DNA of 64,000 bases, taken from positions 288,014 to 352,013 of the forward strand of contig NZ_JACSQD010000003.1 in assembly GCF_014836775.1 (NCBI RefSeq), given 5' to 3'. This stretch comes from Arthrobacter gallicola. GTDB lineage: Bacteria; Actinomycetota; Actinomycetes; Actinomycetales; Micrococcaceae. Each line of letters starts with the position of its first letter. Position 1 is the stretch's first letter. The translations under genes and the position numbers were made by a program. Shown here piece by piece: positions 34,731 through 44,036 of the stretch. The notes under the pieces are model-generated. The model saw only the letters and a program-made list of their open reading frames with translations. It made no database searches and was not told the DNA's origin.

Positions 34731-36447
34731 GAAACCGGCAGCCCCCGGCGCAGTGCTCGCGTTCCTGCTCGCCGCCCTGGTGTTCCTGGGCGGGTGCTCC
34801 TCCATTCCCACCGTTGGCCCGGTGGGAACCGCCACCGCCAGCGCCGGCGGAAGCGCCCTGTCCAACCAGCTCAGCTACAGCCCGCCGGGACCGGCGGAGG
34901 ATGCCGGTCCGCAGGAGATTATCGACGGCTTTATCACCGCCGGGGTGGGCGCAGGCGAAGATTACAGCGCCGCGCGCGAGTTCCTCACGGCTGAGCTGGC
35001 CTCCTCCTGGGTTCCCAGCGAGCGTGTGGTTATCTACGGAGCTGATCCGAACGTTGTTCCGCTGCCGGAACCCAACGCCTTCCAGATCCAGCTCGAGGTT
35101 GTGGCCTCGGTGAACGCCAAGGGGGTCCGGACCGAATCAGCTCCCGGCACCACCGAGACCATCCAGGTGCGGCTGACTCAAAACGCCGACGAGCAGTGGA
35201 GGATCAGCGGCATCCCCAACGGTGTGATGATCTCCGACGTTATGTTCCCGACAGTGTTCCAGGCCCACAATCTCTACTTCTACTCCAGCACGTACCGCTA
35301 CTGGGTCCCGGACACCCGCTGGTTTGTGCAGCGCTCCGGCATGGCAGCCTCGGTGGTCAACGCGATGCTGGCCGGCCCGGCCCCCTACCTGCAGGGCGCC
35401 GTGACAAGTGCCTTCCCGGCGGAAACGTCCCTGGCGCGGGACGCCGTGCCCGTTGTGTCCGGCGTCGCCTCCGTTGATTTCTCCGCAGAGGTCCTGGAAG
35501 ATTCCAGCGACCTGAGCCGGCAGCAGATGGCCCTCCAGCTGGAACAGAACCTCCGGCAGCTCAACAACGTGAACTCCGTTGAAATGACGGTCAACCAGCG
35601 GCCCGTTGATCTGGGACCGGAAAGCAGCGAGCTGATCCCGGTCCAGGACAATCCCTCCGTCGGCAACACCCAGGTGGCAGTCGCCGGCGACGGACTCACC
35701 TTCTTCCGGGACCGCCAGGCGCAGCCAATCGCGAACCTTCCCGACGTCTCGGAATATGACCCCCGGGAGCCCGCCGTCTCCGTTGATCTGGACACCATCG
35801 CGTTCCTCTCGGGTGACCGGAACACGCTGCTCGTGACAGGTCCGGACAAGGACGTGGCTCCGGTAGCGGCGGGCCGCGGCCTCAGCGGTCCCAGCATTGA
35901 CCCGGAAGGCTGGATCTGGTCGGCCTCACATGGAGACGGCGGGGGACCAGGATCGAAGCTGCTCGCGGTGGGTCCGGATCTGCGTGCCTCCAACGGAGCC
36001 GGCCTCACACCCTCCTGGCTGGCTGACATGACCGTGCGGGATCTGCGGATCTCCAGGGACGGCGCCCGGGCACTTCTTGTGGTGGAACAGGGCGGCGCAA
36101 GCCGGGTCCTGATCTCCGGCGTCGTACGTGCTTCGGACGGGACGCCGCAGACGCTGACCACCCCCTTTGAACTCTGGACCACTGCACCCGTGACGACTGC
36201 CGTCTGGGTCGGCGAGACCGAAGTAGCGGCGCTTCAAAAGGGCCAGGATGACACGCTCACCCCGGTGATTTTGGATCTGGCCACGGAAAACCGTGTCCTG
36301 GCACCCTGGGAAGGGAGCTTTGGGCTCAGCGGCGGGGACGGAGCCGAGGACCTGTTCGTCCAGACCCCCGACGCAGTGTACAAAAAGCTTGGCAACGGGT
36401 GGATCAAGGAAATCGACGGGCTTCGGGATCCGGCGTTCCCCGGATAA
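34723..36447 (+). CDS. lpqB: Lipoprotein LpqB, MtrB partner
   Basis: The product has 574 residues from the ATG at 34723, with a perfect AGGAGG 6 nt upstream. A lipoprotein signal peptide ends in LGG|C with Cys25 as the lipidated residue. The central part contains a GerMN domain (about 190-300, with MAASVVNAMLAGP and a 'VSGVASVDFSAEV' strand). The C-terminal half has beta-propeller-like strands. LpqB binds the MtrB sensor from outside and tunes its activity. The mtrA-mtrB-lpqB order is the standard actinobacterial one. Confidence 0.93.
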   Translation: MARKPAAPGAVLAFLLAALVFLGGCSSIPTVGPVGTATASAGGSALSNQLSYSPPGPAEDAGPQEIIDGFITAGVGAGEDYSAAREFLTAELASSWVPSERVVIYGADPNVVPLPEPNAFQIQLEVVASVNAKGVRTESAPGTTETIQVRLTQNADEQWRISGIPNGVMISDVMFPTVFQAHNLYFYSSTYRYWVPDTRWFVQRSGMAASVVNAMLAGPAPYLQGAVTSAFPAETSLARDAVPVVSGVASVDFSAEVLEDSSDLSRQQMALQLEQNLRQLNNVNSVEMTVNQRPVDLGPESSELIPVQDNPSVGNTQVAVAGDGLTFFRDRQAQPIANLPDVSEYDPREPAVSVDLDTIAFLSGDRNTLLVTGPDKDVAPVAAGRGLSGPSIDPEGWIWSASHGDGGGPGSKLLAVGPDLRASNGAGLTPSWLADMTVRDLRISRDGARALLVVEQGGASRVLISGVVRASDGTPQTLTTPFELWTTAPVTTAVWVGETEVAALQKGQDDTLTPVILDLATENRVLAPWEGSFGLSGGDGAEDLFVQTPDAVYKKLGNGWIKEIDGLRDPAFPG

Positions 36448-36602
36448 GACTCAGCGGCGCCTCCCCGCTCCTGCCTGCGGCACGTCGCCTGCACTGTGAC
36501 ACCCCTCCTGCACAAGGTCGGGCCGGACGACGTGCGGCTGCCGTCATCCACCGGGGAGTGCTTTCCTCCGCCCCTGCGGAACCGGAGCATCGACACTGGG
36601 GC

Positions 36603-37424
36603 ATGACCGTTTTTGAGCGTTTCGAGCGCTTCGAGCGCTGGCTCGCCCACCCGGGAGCCGTGGCGCTGCTGCAGGCGGGCAGAGAACTGCGGGCGGTGCT
36701 TTTGCCGGTATGCTGTGTGGTCTGCGGCCGGCCCGATGAGCCGCTGTGCCCGCCCTGTGCCGGAGAGCTGCGGCGAAGCACACTGCGCCCCTTCAACGCT
36801 GCGGCCGGAGCTGGACTCCTGCCCGCGCAGTGCGCTGACACCGACCCGGAAGAAGACTTCCACCCGCTGCCGGTAACCGCCTCCGGGTACTACCGGTCCG
36901 GTCTGGCCAGGGTGCTGCTCGCCTGCAAGAACCACGGGCACACGGGTCTTGCAGCAGTTCTGGCCCCGGCTTTGGCCCGGGCACTGCACGCCGTGCCCGG
37001 CAGCGGGTCCGGGCCACTCGTGCTCGTTCCGGTGCCCGGCAGCGCCCGGGCATGGCGCAGGAGGGGCTATGACCCGCTGCGGCTGATTCTGAGAACGGTG
37101 GATCACGGCGGACTGCTGCCCCGGGGCATGAGGATCGAATATCTGCTGGGTTACCGGCGCCTGCCGTTGGCAGCGCGCTGGGCTGCCAGGGGTCCCGGTG
37201 GGCAAAAGGGGCTGGGTGCCAGGGCGCGGCGGACCAACGTCCACGGCTCCATGAGCGCGGGTGGGCCGGGAAGCCTGCAGGGGGTCAGTGTGCTGGTTGC
37301 CGACGACGTCCTCACCACCGGAGCCACGATCGCCGAAGCCGTGCGGGCCCTGCGTGCAGCCGGAGCGGATGTAACCTGCGCCGTCGTCATAGCCGCCGCC
37401 CGTTCCCCGTCGCGCCGCGAATAA
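36603..37424 (+). CDS. ComF family phosphoribosyltransferase-like protein
   Basis: The 273-residue product has a CCVVCGRPDEPLCPPC zinc-finger segment near the N-terminus (about 37-52). The C-terminus has a type I phosphoribosyltransferase PRPP loop, VLVADDVLTTGATIAEA, preceded by RRTNVHGSMSA. ComF proteins take part in DNA uptake/recombination in several bacteria. The remaining competence genes are not in this window. It lies 155 nt after lpqB, a stretch in which I see no hairpin terminator. Start choice: ATG at 36603, with only a weak ribosome-binding site (TGGGGC). Confidence 0.88.
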   Translation: MTVFERFERFERWLAHPGAVALLQAGRELRAVLLPVCCVVCGRPDEPLCPPCAGELRRSTLRPFNAAAGAGLLPAQCADTDPEEDFHPLPVTASGYYRSGLARVLLACKNHGHTGLAAVLAPALARALHAVPGSGSGPLVLVPVPGSARAWRRRGYDPLRLILRTVDHGGLLPRGMRIEYLLGYRRLPLAARWAARGPGGQKGLGARARRTNVHGSMSAGGPGSLQGVSVLVADDVLTTGATIAEAVRALRAAGADVTCAVVIAAARSPSRRE

Positions 37425-37636
37425 GGCGCATACGGCGGCTTCCGCAGCGCCCCGCCGGGAAGGACGGCAGGAGCACTTCCGCAGAGGGCACAGGACCGGA
37501 AGATGAATTAACCTCCGGTGTGATCTAACGTGTTGGATATGGACTGCTTCAAGCAAAGGAGCATTCCTGCGGCAGCGGCCGCGGAGGAAACTGGCAGCGG
37601 CCGTTGTTGTGTCACCGAAGAAAATTGGAGGGCACC

Positions 37637-38362
37637 ATGGAATTCATGATCAGCGGACGCAATGTTGCAGTATCCGATCGGTTCCGTCAGTACGCCGCCG
37701 ACAAGATCGGCAAGGTCGAAAACCTCGGAGATAAGGTGCAGCGGGTTGACGCCCGGGTCACCAAGCATCAGAACATCCGCGAAGCCGACAGCTCCCTCAC
37801 CGTGGAATTGACGGTTATCGGCCGGGGACCGGTGGTCCGGGCCGAAGCCTCATCCGCGGATAAGTTTGCGGCTTTTGACCTCGCTTACGCCAAGCTTTTG
37901 CAGCGGCTGCGCCGCGCCAGTGACCGCCGGAAAGTGCACCACGGGCGGCACACCCCGGTTCCGGTCCAGGTCGCCACAGCCGGTCTCGACCCGGTCAGCA
38001 GCACAGAACCTCTTTCTGATCAGCTCGCCGTCAAGGAAAACGAACCAGTGGCCGGCAATGAAGCCGGGCAGGAGGAGCAGGCCGGGGATTGCCCGGTCCT
38101 GATCCGCCGCAAGGTTTTCCCCGGCGCTCCCATGAGCCTTGACGACGCCGTCGACAACATGGAGCTGGTAGGTCACGACTTCTACCTTTTCGTGGATTCC
38201 GCCACCGGCGCACCCTCGGTGGTTTACCGCCGCAAGGGCTGGACCTACGGCGTGATCACCCTGGACTCCAAGTGCGCTGAAGGCACTGAGGAGATCCGCG
38301 AAGAACTGCGCGGTTACCGGGACGGGACTCCCGACACCGGGGAAGTGCGGGCCACCGCCTGA
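37637..38362 (+). CDS. hpf: Long-form ribosome hibernation promoting factor HPF
   Basis: The product has 241 residues from the ATG at 37637, with TTGGAGG upstream; a longer in-frame start at 37604 is less likely. The N-terminal S30AE domain (about 1-105) has ISGRNVAVSDRFRQYAADKI and later KLLQRLRRASDRRKVHH. The C-terminal HPF dimerisation domain (about 165-240) has RRKVFPGAPMSLDDAV, GHDFYLFVDS and RKGWTYGVITL. Long-form HPF forms 100S ribosomes in stationary phase. It lies between comF and the YcaQ-like gene, as is usual for the mtrA-secA block. Confidence 0.94.
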   Translation: MEFMISGRNVAVSDRFRQYAADKIGKVENLGDKVQRVDARVTKHQNIREADSSLTVELTVIGRGPVVRAEASSADKFAAFDLAYAKLLQRLRRASDRRKVHHGRHTPVPVQVATAGLDPVSSTEPLSDQLAVKENEPVAGNEAGQEEQAGDCPVLIRRKVFPGAPMSLDDAVDNMELVGHDFYLFVDSATGAPSVVYRRKGWTYGVITLDSKCAEGTEEIREELRGYRDGTPDTGEVRATA

Positions 38363-38379
38363 CCCTGGGCGGGCCTGCC

Positions 38380-38385
38380 TAGGAT
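38380..38385 (+). promoter_or_regulatory. Predicted -10 element (TAGGAT), leaderless start
   Basis: TAGGAT ends 6 nt before the ATG at 38392. The spacer AGGGGC could double as a ribosome-binding site on a longer transcript. Confidence 0.5.
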
Positions 38386-38391
38386 AGGGGC

Positions 38392-39600
38392 ATGTCTCCC
38401 GCCCTAACCCCGGACCAGGCCCGCCGCACCGTCCTGGGTGCGCAGCAGCTGGCTGCGACGCGGCCCATCCGCCCTACTGCAGGGCAGGTGGGCCGCGTTT
38501 TTAATGCGCTGGCACTGCTTCAAATCGACTCCGTCAATGTGCTGGCGCGCAGCCACTACCTGCCGCATTTCTCGCGCCTGGGACCCTACGACCGGACCCT
38601 GCTGGAGCGCATGTCCTCGCGGCATCCGCGGCAGATGGTTGAGTACTGGGCACATGAAGCCAGCTATATCCGCCCCGAGCTGTTCGCTGACCTGCGGGTC
38701 TGGCAGCGCCGAACGTGGATGCGGGCCCGGGACATGCCCCAGGAGCTGCGTGAAAAAGTCTCTGCTGCCGTTCTGGACCTGCTTGAGCAGAAACATCCGC
38801 TCAGTGCCCGGCAGGTTGAGACGCTGCTGGGCCACGAGAGCGGTACGGCAGCAAAATCGTGGGGCTGGAACTGGAGCGCGGTAAAACGCGTGCTGGAAGA
38901 TCTTTTCGAACAGGGAATCATCACCTCCGCCGGGCGGAGCGCCCAGTTCGAACGGCTGTACGCTCCCACCGGATCCATCCATCCGCTGGGAGCGCGGGCC
39001 TTGGACCAGCCGGACCGCACCGAGGCACTCCTCCGGCTGACCGAGACCGCCGCCCGGTCCCTCGGCGCCGCGACCGCGAATTCGCTCGCCGACTATTTCC
39101 GGCTGCCGGTGCGGGAGACCCTCACTGCCGCCAGGATCCTCACCTCCGAAGGCAGGCTCGAGGAAACGGAGGTCGCCGGATGGAAAGGCCCGGTTTTCCT
39201 GCACGCCGAGGCGCGCACGCCGCGCCATACCCGGGCGCGGGCCCTGCTGAGTCCCTTTGACTCGCTCGTTTTCGACCGGCGGCGCCTGCAGGAAATTTTC
39301 GGGATCGAGTACCGGATCGAAATCTATACACCGGCGCACAAGCGCCGGTACGGCTATTACGTGCTGCCCTTTCTGCTTGGCGACCGGATCGCGGCGCGCG
39401 TTGACTTGAAAGCGGACCGCGCCGCGGGAGTGCTGCTGGTCCAGTCTGCGCACCTTGAGCCGGAGGCACCGGGCAACACCGACGTTGAGCTTGCCGCGGA
39501 AATACAGCTGATGGCGCAGTGGCTGGGCCTCTCAGCGGTTATGGTAAGACCTGTGGGCAACCTTGCGCCCGCCCTTAAACTGGCAGTTAACCGTGATTAA
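38392..39600 (+). CDS. Winged-helix DNA glycosylase-like protein (YcaQ/HTH_42 family)
   Basis: The 402-residue product belongs to the HTH_42 (AlkX/AlkZ/YcaQ) family, which unhooks interstrand cross-links and alkylated bases. LLQIDSVNVLARSHYLPHFSR (about 41-61) contains the catalytic Q-x-D motif. That variant is found in the E. coli YcaQ branch, rather than the Q-x-Q of AlkZ. Further family segments are YWAHEASYI, WSAVKRVLEDLF and FDSLVFDRRRL. There is no signal peptide. The leaderless-type promoter suggests independent transcription even though hpf is only 29 nt upstream. Confidence 0.88.
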   Translation: MSPALTPDQARRTVLGAQQLAATRPIRPTAGQVGRVFNALALLQIDSVNVLARSHYLPHFSRLGPYDRTLLERMSSRHPRQMVEYWAHEASYIRPELFADLRVWQRRTWMRARDMPQELREKVSAAVLDLLEQKHPLSARQVETLLGHESGTAAKSWGWNWSAVKRVLEDLFEQGIITSAGRSAQFERLYAPTGSIHPLGARALDQPDRTEALLRLTETAARSLGAATANSLADYFRLPVRETLTAARILTSEGRLEETEVAGWKGPVFLHAEARTPRHTRARALLSPFDSLVFDRRRLQEIFGIEYRIEIYTPAHKRRYGYYVLPFLLGDRIAARVDLKADRAAGVLLVQSAHLEPEAPGNTDVELAAEIQLMAQWLGLSAVMVRPVGNLAPALKLAVNRD

Positions 39601-39690
39601 CCCGTGCCGGGAACCGAGGCGACCTGCCGGACGTCTCTCACGTAGACTGGGGACGCCAGAAAACGGCAACACTAGATTGGGAGCAAATCA

Positions 39691-42444
39691 GTGGCATCAC
39701 TTCTCGAACGAGTTCTTCGCACCGGTGACAAGAAAACGCTGAAAACACTGCGTATCTACGCCGACGCGATCAACGTGCTCGAGGACGAGTTCAAGGCGAT
39801 GAGCGACGCAGAACTGCGCGCCGAGACGGACAAGCTCAGGGAACGCCATGCGGGCGGCGAGTCCCTGGACGACCTGCTCCCTGAATCCTTCGCCCTCGTC
39901 CGTGAAGCCGCCGGACGCACCCTCGGCATGCGGCACTTCGATGTGCAGATGATGGGCGGAGCTGCCCTTCACCTGGGCAACATCGCCGAGATGAAGACCG
40001 GTGAAGGTAAAACCCTGGTCGCCACCGCACCGGCCTTCCTCAACGCCCTGACCGGCAGGGGCGTGCACGTCGTCACCGTCAACGACTACCTGGCCGAATA
40101 CCAGTCGGACCTCATGGGCCGTGTCTTCCGCTTCCTCGGCATGACCACCGGCTGCATCCTGGCGAACCAGGACCCGGCGATCCGCCGCGAACAGTACGCA
40201 GCTGACATCACCTACGGCACCAACAACGAATTCGGCTTCGATTATCTGCGCGACAACATGGCCTGGAGCGCCAACGAGCTGGTCCAGCGCGGGCACAACT
40301 TCGCCATCGTGGATGAAGTCGACTCCATTCTCATCGACGAGGCCCGGACCCCGCTGATCATTTCCGGTGCTGCCAGCGGCGACGTGAACCGCTGGTACAC
40401 GGAGTTCGCCAAGGTTGTTCAGCGCCTTTCCCTCGACACGGACTATGAGGTCGACGAGAAGAAGCGCACTGTCGGCGTTCTGGAAGCCGGAATCGAAAAA
40501 GTCGAAGACTACCTGGGCATCAACAACCTGTACGAGGCAGCAAACACACCGCTCATCGGCTTCCTGAACAACGCCATCAAGGCCAAGGAACTGTTCAAGC
40601 GGGACAAGGACTACGTCATCCTCAACGGCGAAGTGCTGATCGTGGATGAGCACACCGGACGCATCCTGGCCGGACGCCGCTACAACGAGGGCATGCACCA
40701 GGCCATCGAAGCCAAGGAAGGGGTGCAGATCAAGGCCGAAAACCAGACACTGGCGACGGTCACCCTGCAGAACTACTTCCGGTTGTACGAAAAACTCTCC
40801 GGCATGACCGGCACCGCCGAGACCGAGGCCGCCGAGTTCATGAGCACCTACAAGCTCGGGGTTGTGCCGATCCCCACCAACAAGCCGATGGCACGCCTGG
40901 ACCAGCCCGACCTCATCTACAAAAATGAGGTCGCGAAGTTCGACGCCGTCGTCAAGGACATCGCAGAGCGGCACGCCTCCGGCCAGCCGGTGCTCGTAGG
41001 CACCACCAGTGTTGAGAAGAGCGAATACCTTTCCAAGCAGCTGGCCAAGGCCGGTATCCGGCACGAAGTGCTCAACGCCAAGAACCATGCCCGTGAAGCA
41101 GCGATCGTGGCGCAGGCCGGCCGCAAGGGCGCCGTCACCGTCGCCACGAACATGGCCGGCCGCGGCACCGACATCATGCTCGGCGGTAACGCCGAATTCA
41201 ACGCCGTCGCCGAACTCAACAGCCGCGGACTGGATCCGGCGGAGAACCCCGAAGCGTACGAAGCCGCGTGGCCTGCCGCGCTGGAAAAGGCACAGGCCGC
41301 CGTCGCCGCCGAACACGACGAGGTCCGCGCGCTGGGCGGGCTCTATGTGCTGGGCACCGAACGCCACGAATCCCGCCGCATCGACAACCAGCTCCGCGGC
41401 CGTTCCGGCCGCCAGGGAGACCCGGGCGAGTCCCGCTTCTACCTGTCGCTGACAGATGACCTCATGCGCCTGTTCAACTCGGGTGCAGCGGAACGGATCA
41501 TGAACAGCTCCTCCATGCCCGACGACGTCGCGCTGGAATCAAAGCTGGTGTCCAAGGCCATCCAGAACGCACAGGGACAGGTGGAAGGACGCAACGCTGA
41601 ACAGCGCAAGAACGTCCTGAAGTACGACGACGTCCTGAACCGCCAGCGTGAAGCGATCTACGGTGACCGGCGCCGAATCCTGGAAGGCGACGACCTTCAG
41701 GAAAAGATCGGCTTCTTCCTCGAGGACGTCATCACGGCGATCGTCAACGACGCCACGGCCGAGGGCCACGGGGATGACTGGGATCTCGACACGCTCTGGA
41801 AGAACCTGAAGATTGTGTACCCGGTGGGGCTGACGATCGATGAAGTTATCGATGAAGCCGGCGGCCATTCGGATCTCACCCGGGATTTCCTGCTCAACGA
41901 AATCCTGTCCGATGCACGCCTGGCCTACCAGGCCCGGGAAGATGCCCTGGGGTCCGAGGCCATGCGCGAACTGGAACGCCGCGTTGTTCTCTCGGTGATT
42001 GGCCGCAAGTGGCAGGAACACCTGTACGAGATGGACTACCTCAAGGAGGGAATCGGCCTGCGCGCCATGGCGCAGCGGGACCCGCTCGTGGAGTACCAGC
42101 GCGAGGGCTTCGTGATGTTCCAGACGATGATGGAAGCCATCCGCGAAGAGAGCATCCGTTACCTCTTCAACGTCGAGGTGCAGGTCAGCCAGCCGGCTGT
42201 TCCGGAAGCCCTGCAAGGCGTCAAGGATGCGCGCGGCGTGATCGGTACACCGGTCATCAAGGCTGCAGGCCTGGACGAGCCGGAGCAGCCTGCCAGCCTG
42301 CAGTTCTCTGCCCCTAACAGTCAGGGGCAGGTCGAAACCCGGATCGAGCGCACGGCACCGGCTAAGAAGAGCGGGACAGCACCGGGTTCACAGTCCGCTT
42401 CGCGCAGGGACGCTAAGCCCGCGTCGAAGAAGAAGCGCAAATAG
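39691..42444 (+). CDS. secA: Preprotein translocase ATPase SecA
   Basis: The 917-residue product starts at a GTG with GGGAGCAAATCA upstream. Walker A is MKTGEGKT (101-108) and the DEVD box is near 208. Further features are [16 protein letters not shown], a helicase motif V segment [11 protein letters not shown] and [12 protein letters not shown]; preprotein cross-linking and helical scaffold domains are complete. The C-terminus ends in Ser/Lys/Ala with a basic KKKRK tail and has no zinc-binding cysteines, as usual for actinobacterial SecA1. A TAGACT (39643-39648) upstream could be a -10, but a -35 is not clear. Confidence 0.98.
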   Translation: MASLLERVLRTGDKKTLKTLRIYADAINVLEDEFKAMSDAELRAETDKLRERHAGGESLDDLLPESFALVREAAGRTLGMRHFDVQMMGGAALHLGNIAEMKTGEGKTLVATAPAFLNALTGRGVHVVTVNDYLAEYQSDLMGRVFRFLGMTTGCILANQDPAIRREQYAADITYGTNNEFGFDYLRDNMAWSANELVQRGHNFAIVDEVDSILIDEARTPLIISGAASGDVNRWYTEFAKVVQRLSLDTDYEVDEKKRTVGVLEAGIEKVEDYLGINNLYEAANTPLIGFLNNAIKAKELFKRDKDYVILNGEVLIVDEHTGRILAGRRYNEGMHQAIEAKEGVQIKAENQTLATVTLQNYFRLYEKLSGMTGTAETEAAEFMSTYKLGVVPIPTNKPMARLDQPDLIYKNEVAKFDAVVKDIAERHASGQPVLVGTTSVEKSEYLSKQLAKAGIRHEVLNAKNHAREAAIVAQAGRKGAVTVATNMAGRGTDIMLGGNAEFNAVAELNSRGLDPAENPEAYEAAWPAALEKAQAAVAAEHDEVRALGGLYVLGTERHESRRIDNQLRGRSGRQGDPGESRFYLSLTDDLMRLFNSGAAERIMNSSSMPDDVALESKLVSKAIQNAQGQVEGRNAEQRKNVLKYDDVLNRQREAIYGDRRRILEGDDLQEKIGFFLEDVITAIVNDATAEGHGDDWDLDTLWKNLKIVYPVGLTIDEVIDEAGGHSDLTRDFLLNEILSDARLAYQAREDALGSEAMRELERRVVLSVIGRKWQEHLYEMDYLKEGIGLRAMAQRDPLVEYQREGFVMFQTMMEAIREESIRYLFNVEVQVSQPAVPEALQGVKDARGVIGTPVIKAAGLDEPEQPASLQFSAPNSQGQVETRIERTAPAKKSGTAPGSQSASRRDAKPASKKKRK

Positions 42445-42450
42445 CTCCCG

Positions 42451-43017
42451 TCAGCCAATTTCCAGGACGGTGACCTTCCAGAGTCCGCGCCGCAGCTCCA
42501 GACGGAGCGCAACGGCGCGGACTCTGGCCGTTTCGGCGGCCGCTACCGATGCCTCATAAACGCCCTCTGAGACGGGGCATACCCGGACGTTCAGCACCCG
42601 GACGTTGCGGTGCAGCCGCAGGTCGCTGCGTCCGCGGACCAGGTTAGCCCGCAGCTGCAGCCGTTCGAACTCTTTGAGGTCGAGCCACCGCACCATCTGC
42701 TGCAGCGGACGGACGCCGGCCAGGACCTCAAGCGCACCGACGGTGACTGACCGTGCAATGGCTTCTATCCGTGCGTCGTCATCGGGAGAACTGCTCCAGT
42801 TGGCGCCGGCCGGAGGCGGGTCCGGGTGAAGTGGACGGACCTCAGCGGTGCGTTGCTGCGGGACCACTGGCGGAGCCTGTCCCGGAACGGTGCCGAACAC
42901 AGGTGTCCGGGGTGGCGGAACGGGCAGCGGCTCCCCGCTGGCGCGGGCCAGACCTGCGGCTTCGCGGGTGGGAAGTTCTCCCGGCGTGGGAAGGATGATC
43001 ACGGTTGTCACGGGCAT
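42451..43017 (-). CDS. DUF6459 (Rv3235-like) protein
   Basis: The 188-residue product has a Pro-rich, probably disordered first half. A compact second half (about 80-188) has ARIEAIARSVTVGALEVLAG, MVRWLDLKEFERLQLRA and RVLNVRVCPVSEGVYEASV. This matches the actinobacterial Rv3235/DUF6459 family, which is found next to secA as in this window. No membrane segment is visible. The gene is convergent with secA (6-nt gap) and lies 18 nt downstream of the LysM gene on the same strand. The function is unknown. Confidence 0.8.
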   Translation of the reverse strand: MPVTTVIILPTPGELPTREAAGLARASGEPLPVPPPRTPVFGTVPGQAPPVVPQQRTAEVRPLHPDPPPAGANWSSSPDDDARIEAIARSVTVGALEVLAGVRPLQQMVRWLDLKEFERLQLRANLVRGRSDLRLHRNVRVLNVRVCPVSEGVYEASVAAAETARVRAVALRLELRRGLWKVTVLEIG

Positions 43018-43035
43018 ATTCCTTTCCGGTTGGAC

Positions 43036-43878
43036 CTACTCCGAGGGCAGGGGCGGGGCCAGGAGGATCTGGCCGGGCAGCAGCACGTCCGGGTCCGGGC
43101 CGACCACCAGCCGGTTCAGCTCATACCACCGGGGCCAGAGCTCGGCGATTTCGGCGGCAGTCGCAAGCGGGCCCAGCTGTGCGGCTGCCAAATCCCACAG
43201 CGTGTCACCGGCCATGACGGTGACCCGTTCCGCGGAGGGAGTGTCTGCCCGCAGTCCGGGCGGGACGAGCAGGGAAGGCGGCACCGGATCAGGCGCAGGT
43301 TTCCAGGCCGGGTCCACCGCTGCGGAGGCATCAGGGCGGTCGGCGGATTCCAGCTGCCACCCAGGGTCCACCGTTCGTCCCGGCTCGCCATGCCCCGCGG
43401 TGACGCCGCGGGCACCGCCCGGCTCCCGGCCTTCGGTTCGGCTGTGGCCAGAGAGCTGCGCTGCAGATAAAACGCTCGCCGACGCGGGCGTGGTTGCGGC
43501 GTCCCCCGCCCGCATCGAAGCCAGAGCTGCGGGTACCGGAACAGCCATCAGCTGGACTCCGAGGGAAGCGGCAGCAAGACGGCGCAGAAAGCCGGGGCTG
43601 AACCGGCCGAACACGCCGGCAGCGCGGACCCGGCCCAGCCGTGCGAGGATCGCAGACATCAAGGCGGCAGCGAGTCCCAGGCTCCACCACCCCAGCACAA
43701 GCAGACCTGCCGCAGAGGCCGCCAAACCTGCAGCATCCTGCAGATCGGCCAGCGACCGGAGGGGCTGCCCGCCAGCAGGCAGCCCGCCGGCGTTCAGCCG
43801 GATGCCCGACCAGAGCAGGAAAAGGCCAGCCACTGCCGAAACAATCGCCTGGAACATGTCTTCAAGATGCCTTCTCAC
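43036..43878 (-). CDS. Membrane protein with C-terminal LysM domain
   Basis: The product has 280 residues from the GTG at 43878, selected because AAAGGAGG lies exactly 7 nt upstream; longer in-frame openings up to 44283 have no such site. Three hydrophobic stretches (about 9-25, 49-79, 100-121) precede an Ala/Pro-rich linker. A C-terminal LysM domain (about 220-275, VTVMAGDTLWDLAAAQLG...VLLPGQILLAPP) probably binds peptidoglycan outside the cell. A phased 10-bp repeat array lies in the predicted 5' leader. It forms an operon with the DUF6459 gene. Confidence 0.8.
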   Translation of the reverse strand: MRRHLEDMFQAIVSAVAGLFLLWSGIRLNAGGLPAGGQPLRSLADLQDAAGLAASAAGLLVLGWWSLGLAAALMSAILARLGRVRAAGVFGRFSPGFLRRLAAASLGVQLMAVPVPAALASMRAGDAATTPASASVLSAAQLSGHSRTEGREPGGARGVTAGHGEPGRTVDPGWQLESADRPDASAAVDPAWKPAPDPVPPSLLVPPGLRADTPSAERVTVMAGDTLWDLAAAQLGPLATAAEIAELWPRWYELNRLVVGPDPDVLLPGQILLAPPLPSE

Positions 43879-43900
43879 CGCGGCGCCTCCTTTCGCTTCT

Positions 43901-43970
43901 GTTTGGCTCGATTTGATCCAGTTTGATGCTGTTTGATCTGGTTTGACCCGGGTTGGTTCCGATTGATGTC
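43901..43970 (-). repeat. Phased 10-bp direct repeat array, 7 units
   Basis: Read in the sense of the LysM gene, the seven consecutive 10-nt units are GACATCAATC, GGAACCAACC, CGGGTCAAAC, CAGATCAAAC, AGCATCAAAC, TGGATCAAAT and CGAGCCAAAC. The consensus is nnrrTCAAAC. The spacing of one helical turn and the short core suggest an operator array for a protein that binds direct repeats. It lies between the predicted promoter (43973-44001) and the LysM start. It cannot be coding because 10 is not divisible by 3. Confidence 0.9.
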
Positions 43971-43972
43971 TT

Positions 43973-44001
43973 TTCCTACACACGGATTTACCGCCTGTCC
44001 A
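43973..44001 (-). promoter_or_regulatory. Predicted promoter of the LysM-DUF6459 operon
   Basis: On the minus strand TGGACA (43996-44001, five of six matches to TTGACA) and TAGGAA (43973-43978) are 17 nt apart. The predicted start falls at about 43966, inside the first repeat unit. Confidence 0.45.
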
Positions 44002-44024
44002 GAGTGGGCGGGGAAAACCTGCGT

Positions 44025-44030
44025 TAGCCT
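44025..44030 (+). promoter_or_regulatory. Predicted -10 element (TAGCCT), leaderless start
   Basis: TAGCCT ends 6 nt before the ATG at 44037, with no purine-rich ribosome-binding site in the spacer. Confidence 0.5.
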
Positions 44031-44036
44031 TTCCCG

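Noticed and set aside
36234..37556. Open frame of 440 codons on the minus strand over lpqB 3' end and comF
   Set aside because: It crosses two recognised genes in opposite orientation and has no recognisable domain.
39697..41367. Open frame of 556 codons antisense to secA
   Set aside because: It runs exactly opposite a conserved gene and has no recognisable domain or ribosome-binding site.
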